Assembly: GCA_045576355.1 (NCBI GenBank)
Contig: JAZNGG010000043.1
Location: 11,594 to 75,593 of the forward strand
Direction of reading: 5' to 3'
Length of the DNA: 64,000 nucleotides
From: Liminaster sp045576355
Lineage (GTDB): Bacteria > Bacteroidota > Bacteroidia > Bacteroidales > UBA3663
The position numbers were made by a program, and so were the translations under genes. Below the pieces are notes generated by a model. The model was not told the origin of the DNA, made no database searches, and worked only from the letters and a program-made list of their open reading frames with translations. The stretch's first letter is position 1. Each line of letters starts with the position of its first letter. This document shows, piece after piece, positions 9,386 to 18,422 of this stretch.

Positions 9386-9850
9386 ATGAAAATAGACACT
9401 ACAACTGTACCCCAATTGGACATTGAAAAATTTATGGGCACCTGGTATGAAATTGCCAGATATGATAATAGATTTGAAAAAGAGATGCATCATGTGACAG
9501 CTCAATATAAACTTCTCTCCAATGGTAAAATAGAAGTTATCAACAAAGGTATAAAAAATGGTGTTGAAAAAGAAATTAAAGGCAAAGTAAAACAACCGGA
9601 TCCTATTCAATATCCGGGCAGACTAAAAGTATCATTTTTCTTATGGTTTTATTCTGATTATTACATACTGGAACTTGACAAATCCTATAATTATGCAGTA
9701 ATAGGAAGCAGTAATGATAAATATCTATGGATTCTGAGTCGTAGGCCGCGCCTCTCAAGCACTATATTGGAAGGCATATTGAACAACCTTAAAAAGCGAG
9801 GTTATAATATTGAAAAACTTAAATATACGAGCCATGAGAAAAAAATTTAA
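9386..9850 (+). CDS. Lipocalin family protein (Blc-like)
   Basis: The 154-residue protein has the lipocalin signature GTWYEIARYDNRFEK near the N-terminus (about residues 18-32) and the conserved YAVIGSSNDKYLWILSR later, matching bacterial lipocalins of the Blc type that bind lipids such as lysophospholipids. Unlike E. coli Blc it has no signal peptide or lipobox, so it is either cytoplasmic or its start is misjudged; no upstream start would add a signal peptide. It is the first plus-strand gene after a long minus-strand block. Confidence 0.85.
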   Translation: MKIDTTTVPQLDIEKFMGTWYEIARYDNRFEKEMHHVTAQYKLLSNGKIEVINKGIKNGVEKEIKGKVKQPDPIQYPGRLKVSFFLWFYSDYYILELDKSYNYAVIGSSNDKYLWILSRRPRLSSTILEGILNNLKKRGYNIEKLKYTSHEKKI

Positions 9851-9919
9851 AGACAATAATCCTTTTCACATTATTTCTTTCAATCTCACTTACTGCGGAA
9901 AAACTCCAATATTTATTTT

Positions 9920-10413
9920 TATTGGTGTCCGGGAAAAGTTGGCAGCTATATATAAATGAGTGTTCAGCAGCTGTATGAAGGCTGTAGAATGCTTTTTAAT
10001 TATAAGATATTATACCCACAAACTCCCGAAAGAGTCGCACAAGTAAGTAAAATAAATAAATAGGAACTCTTAATAAAAGTATTAAGAGTGGCAAACAAAC
10101 CTCAAAAAAAAATATCTCCATAAAAATGTACACAATACGCAGTACAATTATCCCAAATATTTGGGATAATCCTCCACAATGTTATGTATAATGCGCCACA
10201 ATATTATATTTATTAAATAATTGGAGCTCTTCATGCTTATTTTAAGTACTCTTATTTTTTTACAAAAGCATGAATATTATTATATTGGAGTCCGCTAAAA
10301 AGGATAGGAAGCATGAAAGTATCTTACTTATTGAAAAATGTGTCCATAAAGCCTATTTATCAGCACTGAGGACACATACTTTATCTATTTTAATTCTTAG
10401 CGGACATCAATAT
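9920..10413. mobile_element. Decayed insertion-sequence-like region
   Basis: Three copies of an end-like motif occur: TATTGGTGTCCGGGAAAAG at 9920-9938 (plus), ATATTGGAGTCCGCTAAAA at 10282-10300 (plus), and the same motif inverted at 10395-10413, making imperfect terminal inverted repeats. Between them are a 36-codon open frame (MSVQQLYEGCRMLF onward, about 9958-10068), a perfect hairpin at 10067-10088, a perfect 24-bp palindrome at 10147-10170 and a hairpin of ATGTGTCC and GGACACAT at 10338-10377. No intact transposase is present. The IS family is not identified. Confidence 0.4.
10030..10190 (+). repeat. Dispersed 160-bp repeat, copy 1 (inverse of 48195-48345)
   Basis: This stretch matches the reverse complement of about 48195-48345. 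The best block is 24 nt identical (10119-10142 versus 48238-48261), followed by 37 of 43 matching positions across a palindromic core. The preceding part matches better as protein: both copies read roughly LL(I)K-LR-ANKP, which suggests that both derive from the 3' end of the same gene. Here the frame is broken by stops. Confidence 0.6.
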
Positions 10414-10440
10414 TTTATTAATGCCTTTACAAGGGTTTAA

Positions 10441-10840
10441 AACTTGTTAATAATTGTGGATAACTTTGTAAAATAAGGTGGATAAAAAAATAAAAACTTT
10501 TTGAACCAAAAACTTGCTTTTTTGAAAAATAATTTAGGTAAAAAGAATCTCAAATAAAGCAAATTTATTGTTCACAAAAAATAAAAAACTTTTTAACCGA
10601 AAAAAGCTCAGTTTTCAAGGTTTTCCTTATCAAAGAAATTATTAACTTTGCCCCGATTTCATCACATTCTTGATATCTTGATAACTTTTTGAGAATATCA
10701 ATAATTTATTTATGTTTCAAAAAGTTAGATGAAACGATAACTTAAGAGTATGTTGTTAATAAAATTGGGATAAAAGGTAAACCCGATAGGATAACTTTAT
10801 TTAGACAAAAACGACTGAAAAGTTTTCCACATTATCAACT
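10441..10840. other. Candidate replication origin (oriC-like region)
   Basis: About 400 bp of very AT-rich DNA with no gene holds one perfect DnaA box (TTATCCACA on the minus strand, 10455-10463), two with a single mismatch (10477-10485, minus; TTTTCCACA at 10823-10831, plus) and weaker ones near 10569, 10765 and 10788, plus A/T tracts such as AAAAACTTTTT repeated at 10493 and 10583. All eight genes to the left read leftward and the nine genes to the right (to 19.6 kb) read rightward, as expected around an origin. dnaA is not in the window. This is inference. Confidence 0.42.
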
Positions 10841-10903
10841 TCCCATTATTAACATCATATAAGAGTTTTTTGAAAAGAATATTTTTTAAAAACAAAATAT
10901 ATA

Positions 10904-11956
10904 ATGAATAATAATGATTGTTTAAAAAACGCCTCTTGTGTAAAAGATGCAACATTTGTCCAAATGGTAACTGAAAAGGGATATGTGGATTATCCGGTAC
11001 CTAATGACGTAAATCCTGTGGAAGAAATCAAAAGGCTTAAACAGGAAAAAAATGCAATCATCCTGGCACATTATTACACAGATGGCAGCATACAAGATAT
11101 AGCTGATTTTGTTGGAGACTCTTTGGCCTTGGCTCAAAAAGCTGCACAATGTACGTCTGAGATTATTGTGATGTGTGGTGTACATTTCATGGGTGAGACT
11201 TGTAAGATCTTATGTCCCGATAAGAAAGTATTGGTACCGGATCTTAATGCCGGTTGCTCATTGGCTGATAGTCAAAAGGCAGAAGATCTTGCCAAGTTCA
11301 TCGAACAGCATCCCGGTCACACAGTGATCTCGTATGTAAATACAACAGCGGCTGTCAAGTATTATACGGACATAGTAGTTACTTCCAGCAATGCCAAACA
11401 GATTGTAGAGAGCCTGCCGGAAGATGAGAAAATCATCTTTGGGCCTGATCGCAATCTGGGTAACTATATCAACGCAGTGACAGGAAGAAAAATGGTCTTA
11501 TGGGATGGTGCTTGTCATGTCCATGAGCAATTTTCGGCTGCAGAGATCATTAAGCTCAAAACTGCTCATCCGGAAGCTAAGGTTTTGGTTCATCCTGAGT
11601 GTAAATCTGCCATAGTTGCCTTAGCTGACCATGTAGGTTCGACTGCAGCATTGTTGAAATATGCTGTTGGGAGTGATGTTTCCGAGTTTATTGTCGCTAC
11701 TGAGGCCGGTATCATTCATGAGATGAGAAAAAAAGCGCCGCATAAGACTTTCCTCCCTGTACCTCCCGAATTGACAGAGGGAAGCAAAACTTGTTCTTGT
11801 AACGAATGTGCCTATATGCGTCTCAATACTTTGCATAAACTTTATAATACTTTAAAGTATGAATTACCTGAGGTAGTAGTCGATCCGGACATTATAGATC
11901 GAGCACGCCGTCCCATCGATAGAATGTTGGAAATCTCAGCCCGTCTGGGACTTTAA
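10904..11956 (+). CDS. nadA: Quinolinate synthase
   Basis: NadA condenses iminoaspartate with dihydroxyacetone phosphate to give quinolinate in de novo NAD synthesis, using an oxygen-sensitive [4Fe-4S] cluster with three Cys ligands. The 350-residue protein shows the AHYYTDGSIQDIADFVGDSL active-site region (about 55-74), MCGVHFMGETCKILCP with Cys91, WDGACHVHE near 204 and TCSCNECAYM near 298. Only the middle Cys of each region is expected to bind iron. nadB and nadC are not adjacent. It is the first gene right of the oriC-like region. Confidence 0.96.
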   Translation: MNNNDCLKNASCVKDATFVQMVTEKGYVDYPVPNDVNPVEEIKRLKQEKNAIILAHYYTDGSIQDIADFVGDSLALAQKAAQCTSEIIVMCGVHFMGETCKILCPDKKVLVPDLNAGCSLADSQKAEDLAKFIEQHPGHTVISYVNTTAAVKYYTDIVVTSSNAKQIVESLPEDEKIIFGPDRNLGNYINAVTGRKMVLWDGACHVHEQFSAAEIIKLKTAHPEAKVLVHPECKSAIVALADHVGSTAALLKYAVGSDVSEFIVATEAGIIHEMRKKAPHKTFLPVPPELTEGSKTCSCNECAYMRLNTLHKLYNTLKYELPEVVVDPDIIDRARRPIDRMLEISARLGL

Positions 11957-11994
11957 ATGGTTTATCATATTGATAACAAGATAATAATAGAATT

Positions 11995-12561
11995 ATGAAA
12001 TACCTGATACTATCTGATATACACGGTTCATTACCACGGCTTCGTCAAGTGACAGACTTCTTCTGTGCAGAACACTACGACATGATGTTGATTTTGGGTG
12101 ATATACTCAATTATGGTCCTCGTAATGGGGTGCCTGAAGGTCTGGATGCACCGGGTATTGTCTCTTTGCTCAATAATTTTTCTGATAAGATTATTGCTGT
12201 AAGAGGCAATTGTGATGCAGAAGTAGATCAGATGTTGCTCCAATTTCCTATGATGAGTGACTATGCCATGGTGTCTGATGAGGGTAAAAAACTCTTTTTG
12301 ACACATGGACACATTTATAATATGGATCATTCATTGCCATTGTTTAAAGGTATAGATGTTTGTTTTACCGGACACACACATTTGTGGACATTAGAAAAAG
12401 TAGAGATAGAGAAGGGAAAAAACATCATTCATTGTAATACTGGCTCCATTACCTTTCCCAAAGGGGGAAATCTCCCTACATTTGCCACCCTGCATGAGGG
12501 TATCATAGAGATAAGAGATCTGGAGGGAAGAGTTTTGAAAGAGCAAAGTCTATTTGGTTGA
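11995..12561 (+). CDS. YfcE-like metallophosphoesterase
   Basis: The 188-residue protein has all calcineurin-like phosphoesterase motifs: SDIHGS (Asp8, His10), GDILNYGPRN, RGNCDAEVD, THGH and GHTH. E. coli YfcE is a small Mn2+-dependent phosphodiesterase active on simple phosphodiesters; its physiological substrate is not known. It starts 38 nt after nadA and may share its transcript. Confidence 0.9.
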   Translation: MKYLILSDIHGSLPRLRQVTDFFCAEHYDMMLILGDILNYGPRNGVPEGLDAPGIVSLLNNFSDKIIAVRGNCDAEVDQMLLQFPMMSDYAMVSDEGKKLFLTHGHIYNMDHSLPLFKGIDVCFTGHTHLWTLEKVEIEKGKNIIHCNTGSITFPKGGNLPTFATLHEGIIEIRDLEGRVLKEQSLFG

Positions 12562-12657
12562 GGAATTTAGAGATTATATTTTTAGAAAAGAAAGAATATT
12601 GATGACAGAATAAATAGAAAAGTGAAAGGAGAAAAAGCCATCGCAAAAATATTTAAT

Positions 12658-13917
12658 ATGACACAACAAAGAGATATCACCACCTTAGAAATAATGGCTC
12701 CTGTGGGGAGCTACGAATCATTGGCAGCTGCGCTACAAGCCGGTGCAGACTCTGTTTATTTCGGCATCGAGGGTCTTAATATGCGTGCCGGAAGCGCTAA
12801 TAACTTCACCATCTCAGACTTGCATAACATTGCTCGTATCTGTCACGATCATGGCAAGAAAAGCTACTTGACGGTCAATACTATCATGTATGATGAAGAT
12901 CTCGAAACGATGAAAAAAATCATCGATGCTGCTCGCGAAGCTAAGATTACCGCCATCATTGCCAGCGATGTGGCTGCCATGACTTATGCACGTGAAATAG
13001 GGGTGGAGGTGCATCTCAGCACGCAACTCAATATTTCTAATGTTGAAGCCTTGAAGTTTTATGCACAATTTGCTGATGTAGCTGTTTTGGCGAGAGAACT
13101 TAACATGGATCAGGTGGCACACATCTCACGAGCCATCAATGAGCAGCACATCACCGGACCTAAAGGGGAGTTGATACGGATAGAAATGTTTGCCCACGGT
13201 GCCCTCTGTATGGCAGTATCTGGCAAATGTTATCTTTCGCTTCATGAATATAATCGCAGTGCCAATCGCGGTACATGCGGACAAGTGTGTCGTCATGCCT
13301 ATACGGTCAAGGATCGCGAGCGAGATGTAGAACTTGACATAGAAAATAAGTATGTCATGTCTCCCAAGGATCTTAAGACCATACATTTCCTCAATAAACT
13401 CATAGATTCCGGTGTGCAGGTCTTTAAGATCGAAGGGCGCGCTCGCGGACCTGAATATGTTAAAACCGTAGTCTCTTGTTATCGTGAGGCACTTGAGTCC
13501 ATAGTCGAGGGTACCTATGATGCAGATCGCATTGCTGCTTGGGATGAACGACTCAAAACAGTCTTTAATAGAGGTTTTTGGGATGGTTATTATCTGGGGC
13601 AAAAATTGGGAGAGTGGAGTCATCACTATGGTTCGGTGGCTAAAGTGCATAAAGTTTATTGTGCTAAGACTGTTGGCTACTTCTCTCGACTTGGTGTGGG
13701 CGATTTCCTTTTGGAAGCACAGCAGCTGTCTGTAGGAGAGAAAATTCTGATCATTGGACCCACCACAGGTGTTCTCGAATTGGAAGTGGAGGAGATACAG
13801 GTAGATGAAAAGAGTGTACAGACAGCCCATAAGGGTGATCGTTTCACCATCCGTGTTCCGGCTAAAGTGCGTCCTAGTGATAAGATATATAGACTCGTAA
13901 GTAATGATGAGAAATAA
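12658..13917 (+). CDS. U32 family protein (TrhP-like)
   Basis: U32 proteins, despite the peptidase name, include TrhP and RlhA, which take part in hydroxylation of tRNA and rRNA bases with prephenate as precursor. From this start the protein has 419 residues, close to TrhP. It begins LEIMAPVGSYESLAAALQAG and carries the conserved block EMFAHGALCMAVSGKCYLS with SANRGTCGQVCRHAY, whose cysteines could bind a cofactor. The frame continues upstream to a GTG at 12622, but the ATG at 12658 directly precedes the conserved domain. Which base it modifies cannot be told from sequence. Confidence 0.85.
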   Translation: MTQQRDITTLEIMAPVGSYESLAAALQAGADSVYFGIEGLNMRAGSANNFTISDLHNIARICHDHGKKSYLTVNTIMYDEDLETMKKIIDAAREAKITAIIASDVAAMTYAREIGVEVHLSTQLNISNVEALKFYAQFADVAVLARELNMDQVAHISRAINEQHITGPKGELIRIEMFAHGALCMAVSGKCYLSLHEYNRSANRGTCGQVCRHAYTVKDRERDVELDIENKYVMSPKDLKTIHFLNKLIDSGVQVFKIEGRARGPEYVKTVVSCYREALESIVEGTYDADRIAAWDERLKTVFNRGFWDGYYLGQKLGEWSHHYGSVAKVHKVYCAKTVGYFSRLGVGDFLLEAQQLSVGEKILIIGPTTGVLELEVEEIQVDEKSVQTAHKGDRFTIRVPAKVRPSDKIYRLVSNDEK

Positions 13918-13939
13918 TAATAAATAAATCTTTATTACC

Positions 13940-16900
13940 ATGAAATTAATTACAGTTACAGCCGTTTTGTCGTTTTGCATCATGACAACTATGTCAGCGC
14001 AAAACTATAACTATCTCACAGAGAGTTTCGAAGAGAGTGTTTGGAGCAAAGCTGGAAGCAGTGTGAACTCATCCACAGGTCTGTGGACCACCAATAAAAA
14101 TATACAGAGCACCGAACAAGCTCATGAGGGATCTTATAGTTTGAAATTGAGCAATAAGACCGGTATTATTTCTCCTTATTTGTCTGAGGGTGTAGGATCA
14201 ATTATCTATTATGCTCATGACACAAATAGAGAAGCTAATATAGAGGTTTCAGAAGATAAAAATACATGGACTTTAGTGGAAAATTATAAGTCCAAAACCG
14301 GAACATGGGAAAAACATGTTGTGGCTATCGATGATGCTAAAGTTCGATATGTACGTTTTTCCACCACTTCCAATAGTCAATATTATTTGGATGACATCAT
14401 TATCACAAAACCGGATGGGACTACCGGTGATGGCGAACAACTATCTACCGATTTGATTCTTCCTTATTTTATTCAAGACTTTGAACAGACGGATCAATAT
14501 CCGAACTCAAAAGAGGAAGCTGCTACTGAAAAGTCCTTTATAGTCTCAGGACAAGGAGAGTGGATATATAAGGATGCTTATAGAGCTACCAATGCTTCGT
14601 ATATTACAGATGGTTCGGCTCACGATCTCAGATTACTCAAAAATACCTCTTATGTCATCACTCCCATACTTACGCAGGGTGTAGTACGACTCAGTTTTAA
14701 TGAGGGTAGGCGAGAACGTGTACTTTCTATCTATGTGTCAAAAGACGAGGGAAAGACATGGACAAAATTTAAAGAGGTGACAACTGATACGGATAACCAA
14801 ATTATAATTGAAGAAAAAGACATCAACCGCATTAAGATAGCCAATGACACGGGCAAAGGAGATGCGGATATTGATAATATCTCTGTCACAGCTTATCCGG
14901 AAGGCATACCTCCTACGGTTATTACAGGAGAGGTGCAACAAGTGACGAGTAGCAGTGCTCAAGTGACTGGTTCTATAACAGAAACAGGTGATAAAGATCT
15001 GCGTGAGTATGGTGTATGCTGGAGTATAGATGACACACCGACACTCAAAGATCATTGTGTCACAAGTGTTCAGAAAGATCAATTTGTCGTGACTATGCAT
15101 GGATTACCGGCCAAAAGCACAATATATTATCGTGCTTATGCATTGAGTTTGGCAGGTGTAGGATATGGAGAAATCAAATATTTTGAAACCAATCCTCCTA
15201 CTACGGCAGAAGTTCATACCGGTGAAGTTACAATAGACACACTGCGTACGGATGAAACCCATGTTTATGTTCATGTGGGTGGAGATATAATAAATGATGG
15301 AGGTGTGCAACCGACAGAGGTGGGAGTATGTTATTCGGAAAATGAAAATCCTACTCTTGACAATCTCTCTGTGAAATCACCATATTCCACTTCTCCTTTT
15401 GTCGTAAATATTGCATTAGCACCTAAGAAGATCTATTATTTCCGTGCTTATGTCATCAATGAGGTAGGTGTCTCTTATGGTGAACAGGTAAGTTTTAACA
15501 CACCTGAAATCATTGTTCCCGAATATTCACATCGACTCTTTTATGTGTCTCCTGATGGCAATGATGCAAATGCGGATGGATCTTTTGAACACCCTTATTA
15601 TAATGTGCAGCGAGCTATCAATCTCGCACAGGCCGGTGATACGATCTTCATGAATACCGGTACATATAAATATGATGCCAGAATAGATGTTAAGGCTATA
15701 GGTAAGAAAAATAGTGGTATGATTGTCCTTATGGCTCGTAATGGTCGTGCATTACTTGATTTCTCCTCTATGGCTGTCGAGGATGGCAATCAAGGTATGC
15801 GTATCACCGGAAGTTATTGGCACATTTATGGTCTCGATATTTTCGGAGCAGGAGATAATGGAATGTTAATAGAGCGTAATAAACCCTCAGGTGGGGGATA
15901 TGCTGAAGTGAAAGACAGTATCCAACAGGGACATGATAATATCATCGAAAATTGTCGTTTCTATAGAAATCGTGATACAGGATTACAGATGAAGAATCTG
16001 GCTGCTTATAATAAAGTAATCAATTGTGATTCATATTTTAACGCTGATCCCGATCATGGTGATGCTGATGGTTTTGCTGTTAAAATATCACATGGAGATG
16101 GAAACTATTTTTATGGTTGTCGTGCCTGGAATAATTCTGATGATGGATGGGATGGATTTATCAAGACTGATGGAGGTTTTCCTGATGATATAACTACTAC
16201 GTTTGAATCTTGCTGGGCATTTAATAACGGATATCTTGAAGATGGTACTTTAGGCAATGGCAACGGCAATGGGTTTAAATTAGGCAGTGACTACGGCAGA
16301 AACAATGTAGTATTAAATCGTTGTTTGGCATTTGAAAATTATAACAAAGGTTTTGATCAAAATCATAATACCGGACACATGATTTTAAATAATTGTACGG
16401 GTTATTCCTCTAAAAATACAGATTCAAAAAGCAGATATACTTACCGATTGGACGAAGCTGTGGCTTCTGGTCACGAGATACGATTGACCAACTGTGTGGC
16501 GATCAGCGATGGTGTGAGTGATCGGAATAAATCCGAATATGCTGTCTATAGTGTCATAGGAAAGATGGAATCATGTGATATGAATACTTTGCCTGCTGAT
16601 TATAAGAGTATTTCGACATTAGGAACTGATGCAGAGCGACAGGCTGATGGAAGTTTACCACAACTCGATTTTATGCATATTGCCGATGGTAATACCCAAC
16701 TTATAGACAAAGGTATTCCGGTATATAAATATCCCGGTGAAAGTCATGCTTCTGTCGGTATTGAGTATGAAGGAGCAGCGCCGGATTTAGGATGTTTTGA
16801 GACACCGGCTGCGCCCAGTTCTGTTGGAGTGATTGAGGAGATTAAAAATGATAATAGGGTATCGTTACATCAATTGATAAATCGTCAGGTGACAGTGACT

Positions 16901-17086
16901 ATCAGTCATGCTGATGTTACAGATATGCATCGACTCTCTGTTTACGACATGGAAGGTCATTTACTCAAGAGTCATACATTTATGGGTGGAAATACACTTT
17001 TCTCCTTACCGCATAATAGAGGAGTTTTAATGATTGTTGTGGAAGGTAATAATTGGAGTGAGAACATCAAGATTGTTGTTAGGTAA
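13940..17086 (+). CDS. Secreted PL9-type pectate lyase with FN3-like and T9SS-like domains
   Basis: A 1,048-residue secreted enzyme. Order: signal peptide (1-20); two jelly-roll-like modules (about 20-150 and 170-325); two fibronectin-like repeats each with a YGVCWS/VGVCYS phrase (about 325-520); a parallel beta-helix from YVSPDGNDANADGSFEHP (about 535) to about 900; and a C-terminal domain with VYDMEGHLLKSHTF resembling type IX secretion tails. Motifs DADGFAVK, NSDDGWDGF, GNGNGFKLG and NKGFDQN are typical of PL9 enzymes, which cleave polygalacturonate by Ca2+-dependent beta-elimination. It starts 22 nt after the U32 gene. No SusC/D genes are near. Confidence 0.85.
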   Translation: MKLITVTAVLSFCIMTTMSAQNYNYLTESFEESVWSKAGSSVNSSTGLWTTNKNIQSTEQAHEGSYSLKLSNKTGIISPYLSEGVGSIIYYAHDTNREANIEVSEDKNTWTLVENYKSKTGTWEKHVVAIDDAKVRYVRFSTTSNSQYYLDDIIITKPDGTTGDGEQLSTDLILPYFIQDFEQTDQYPNSKEEAATEKSFIVSGQGEWIYKDAYRATNASYITDGSAHDLRLLKNTSYVITPILTQGVVRLSFNEGRRERVLSIYVSKDEGKTWTKFKEVTTDTDNQIIIEEKDINRIKIANDTGKGDADIDNISVTAYPEGIPPTVITGEVQQVTSSSAQVTGSITETGDKDLREYGVCWSIDDTPTLKDHCVTSVQKDQFVVTMHGLPAKSTIYYRAYALSLAGVGYGEIKYFETNPPTTAEVHTGEVTIDTLRTDETHVYVHVGGDIINDGGVQPTEVGVCYSENENPTLDNLSVKSPYSTSPFVVNIALAPKKIYYFRAYVINEVGVSYGEQVSFNTPEIIVPEYSHRLFYVSPDGNDANADGSFEHPYYNVQRAINLAQAGDTIFMNTGTYKYDARIDVKAIGKKNSGMIVLMARNGRALLDFSSMAVEDGNQGMRITGSYWHIYGLDIFGAGDNGMLIERNKPSGGGYAEVKDSIQQGHDNIIENCRFYRNRDTGLQMKNLAAYNKVINCDSYFNADPDHGDADGFAVKISHGDGNYFYGCRAWNNSDDGWDGFIKTDGGFPDDITTTFESCWAFNNGYLEDGTLGNGNGNGFKLGSDYGRNNVVLNRCLAFENYNKGFDQNHNTGHMILNNCTGYSSKNTDSKSRYTYRLDEAVASGHEIRLTNCVAISDGVSDRNKSEYAVYSVIGKMESCDMNTLPADYKSISTLGTDAERQADGSLPQLDFMHIADGNTQLIDKGIPVYKYPGESHASVGIEYEGAAPDLGCFETPAAPSSVGVIEEIKNDNRVSLHQLINRQVTVTISHADVTDMHRLSVYDMEGHLLKSHTFMGGNTLFSLPHNRGVLMIVVEGNNWSENIKIVVR

Positions 17087-17235
17087 TCTCTTTACAAGCC
17101 CTTTAATATCAATTGGTCTTATGAACTATTTTAGTTAAATATACAATAAAAGAGTGTTTTTTCATTCTTATACCTGTTTTTGCACAAATATAGGCACAGA
17201 AATGTAACTTTTTTATTTTTCTGTCGTCTTATAAA

Positions 17236-17320
17236 TGAGTGGGTTGCTTAGGTGTCAGTCCGGTTTATTCAGCCACTCAGCATTATTAATCGTGACAGAT
17301 GATTTTAAGGAGGATCTGTC
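17236..17320 (+). promoter_or_regulatory. Two hairpins in the leader of the head-GIN gene
   Basis: TGAGTGG (17236-17242) pairs with CCACTCA (17273-17279), and GACAGAT (17294-17300) pairs with ATCTGTC (17314-17320). The loop of the second hairpin holds AAGGAGG (17307-17313), a perfect Shine-Dalgarno sequence, but about 24 nt from the ATG, too far for normal use. Function unknown. Confidence 0.4.
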
Positions 17321-17336
17321 GTAAATATTTATAGTT

Positions 17337-18182
17337 ATGAAAAATCAATTTTGGTCTCTATCATTGTTGTCAGTGTTATTTTCATCCGTGTTCTTTACAC
17401 CAGTCTATAGTGTAGAACCATCTCCCGTAGTTATTACCCTCTCAGATGGAGGGGAGGAGGAGAATCCCAAGGTGAGTCTTACACCGGAGGTGAAGGACTT
17501 TACAAGTTTGGAGTGTAATCTGCCTGCCCGCATCACATACACTCAGGGCAAGGCGTATGAGGTAGTGATTTCATTACCTAAAAATATTTCAGAATTGGTG
17601 TATGCGAAGGTGGATAACAAGGGTGTCCTCAAAATAGGGGTGGACAATGAAGATAAGAAAGATTGGAAGATAATAAAAAACATCCGGATCTCTGTCACTT
17701 CTCCGACACTGGAACGGGTGGAGATCAATGGGGCAGGGGTCTTGGATATGCCTCAGCAGACCGAATTACAGTCGTTTCAGGTTGAGATCAACGGAGCGTC
17801 CAAGGTGTCGTTGGCAGAGTTAAAGTGTAAGGATTTTGATCTTGAAATCAATGGTGCCGGTAAGGCTTCGGGCAATGTGGTGGTTTCTGAAGTGATGAAG
17901 TTCAAAGGCAATGGTGCCGGTAAAGCAGACTTTAAGGGTAAAGCAAAGTCTGTGATCGTCAAGGGTAGCGGTGCGTGTGTCTATGATCTGGATGTGCAGT
18001 CAGACAATGTGCAGATCTCTTTGGCAGGGACATGTAAGGTCTCTCTTAATGTGGATACAGACGATCTTAAGATTTCCGCTTCCGGAATCAATAAGGTGGA
18101 AGTGACCGGCGAAGCAAAACATCACAGCCTCTCAGCGACAGGATTCTCTAAGATCAATACAGAGGGATTGAAGACGAAGTAA
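17337..18182 (+). CDS. Head-GIN domain (DUF2807) secreted protein
   Basis: A 281-residue protein with a Sec signal peptide (about 1-26) and one DUF2807 domain (about 50-270). It shows the repeating strand pattern of the family, with recurrent EINGAG/EINGAS and GNGAGKAD phrases that form a beta-helix-like fold. DUF2807 proteins are common in Bacteroidetes, often described as putative auto-transporter adhesins, but their role is unproven. A strong terminator follows, so it is probably a single-gene unit. Confidence 0.85.
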   Translation: MKNQFWSLSLLSVLFSSVFFTPVYSVEPSPVVITLSDGGEEENPKVSLTPEVKDFTSLECNLPARITYTQGKAYEVVISLPKNISELVYAKVDNKGVLKIGVDNEDKKDWKIIKNIRISVTSPTLERVEINGAGVLDMPQQTELQSFQVEINGASKVSLAELKCKDFDLEINGAGKASGNVVVSEVMKFKGNGAGKADFKGKAKSVIVKGSGACVYDLDVQSDNVQISLAGTCKVSLNVDTDDLKISASGINKVEVTGEAKHHSLSATGFSKINTEGLKTK

Positions 18183-18232
18183 TGGTTGAGGAGTTGAGGG
18201 TTTGAAAAATAAACTTCTAAACCAAACATATC

Positions 18233-18279
18233 AGAGGGCAGAGTTTGGAAAGCAAATGACCAAGTTCTGCCTCTTTTTT
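18233..18279 (+). terminator. Rho-independent terminator of the head-GIN gene
   Basis: AGAGGGCAGA pairs with TCTGCCTCT across an imperfect stem that extends through TTTGG/CCAAG, followed by six T residues, about 50 nt past the stop. Confidence 0.75.
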
Positions 18280-18422
18280 GATACCTGTTTTTAGCTTTAT
18301 TTTTTATAATCTGTAATATATAAAACACTGCAAAAAAAAGTTTTTTTCATTTTTTTGCAGTGTTTTGTAGTTTATCGCTTATTTTTGCGTCTAATGGGCA
18401 AAAACCAAACAAACAATGCAAA

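Noticed and set aside
13126..13983. Open frame of 285 codons on the minus strand
   Set aside because: It overlaps the U32 gene on the opposite strand and has no domain.
18360..18422. Upstream start of the sigma factor
   Set aside because: The added residues are not family-like and the stretch holds a promoter-like box; the ATG at 18423 begins the conserved domain.
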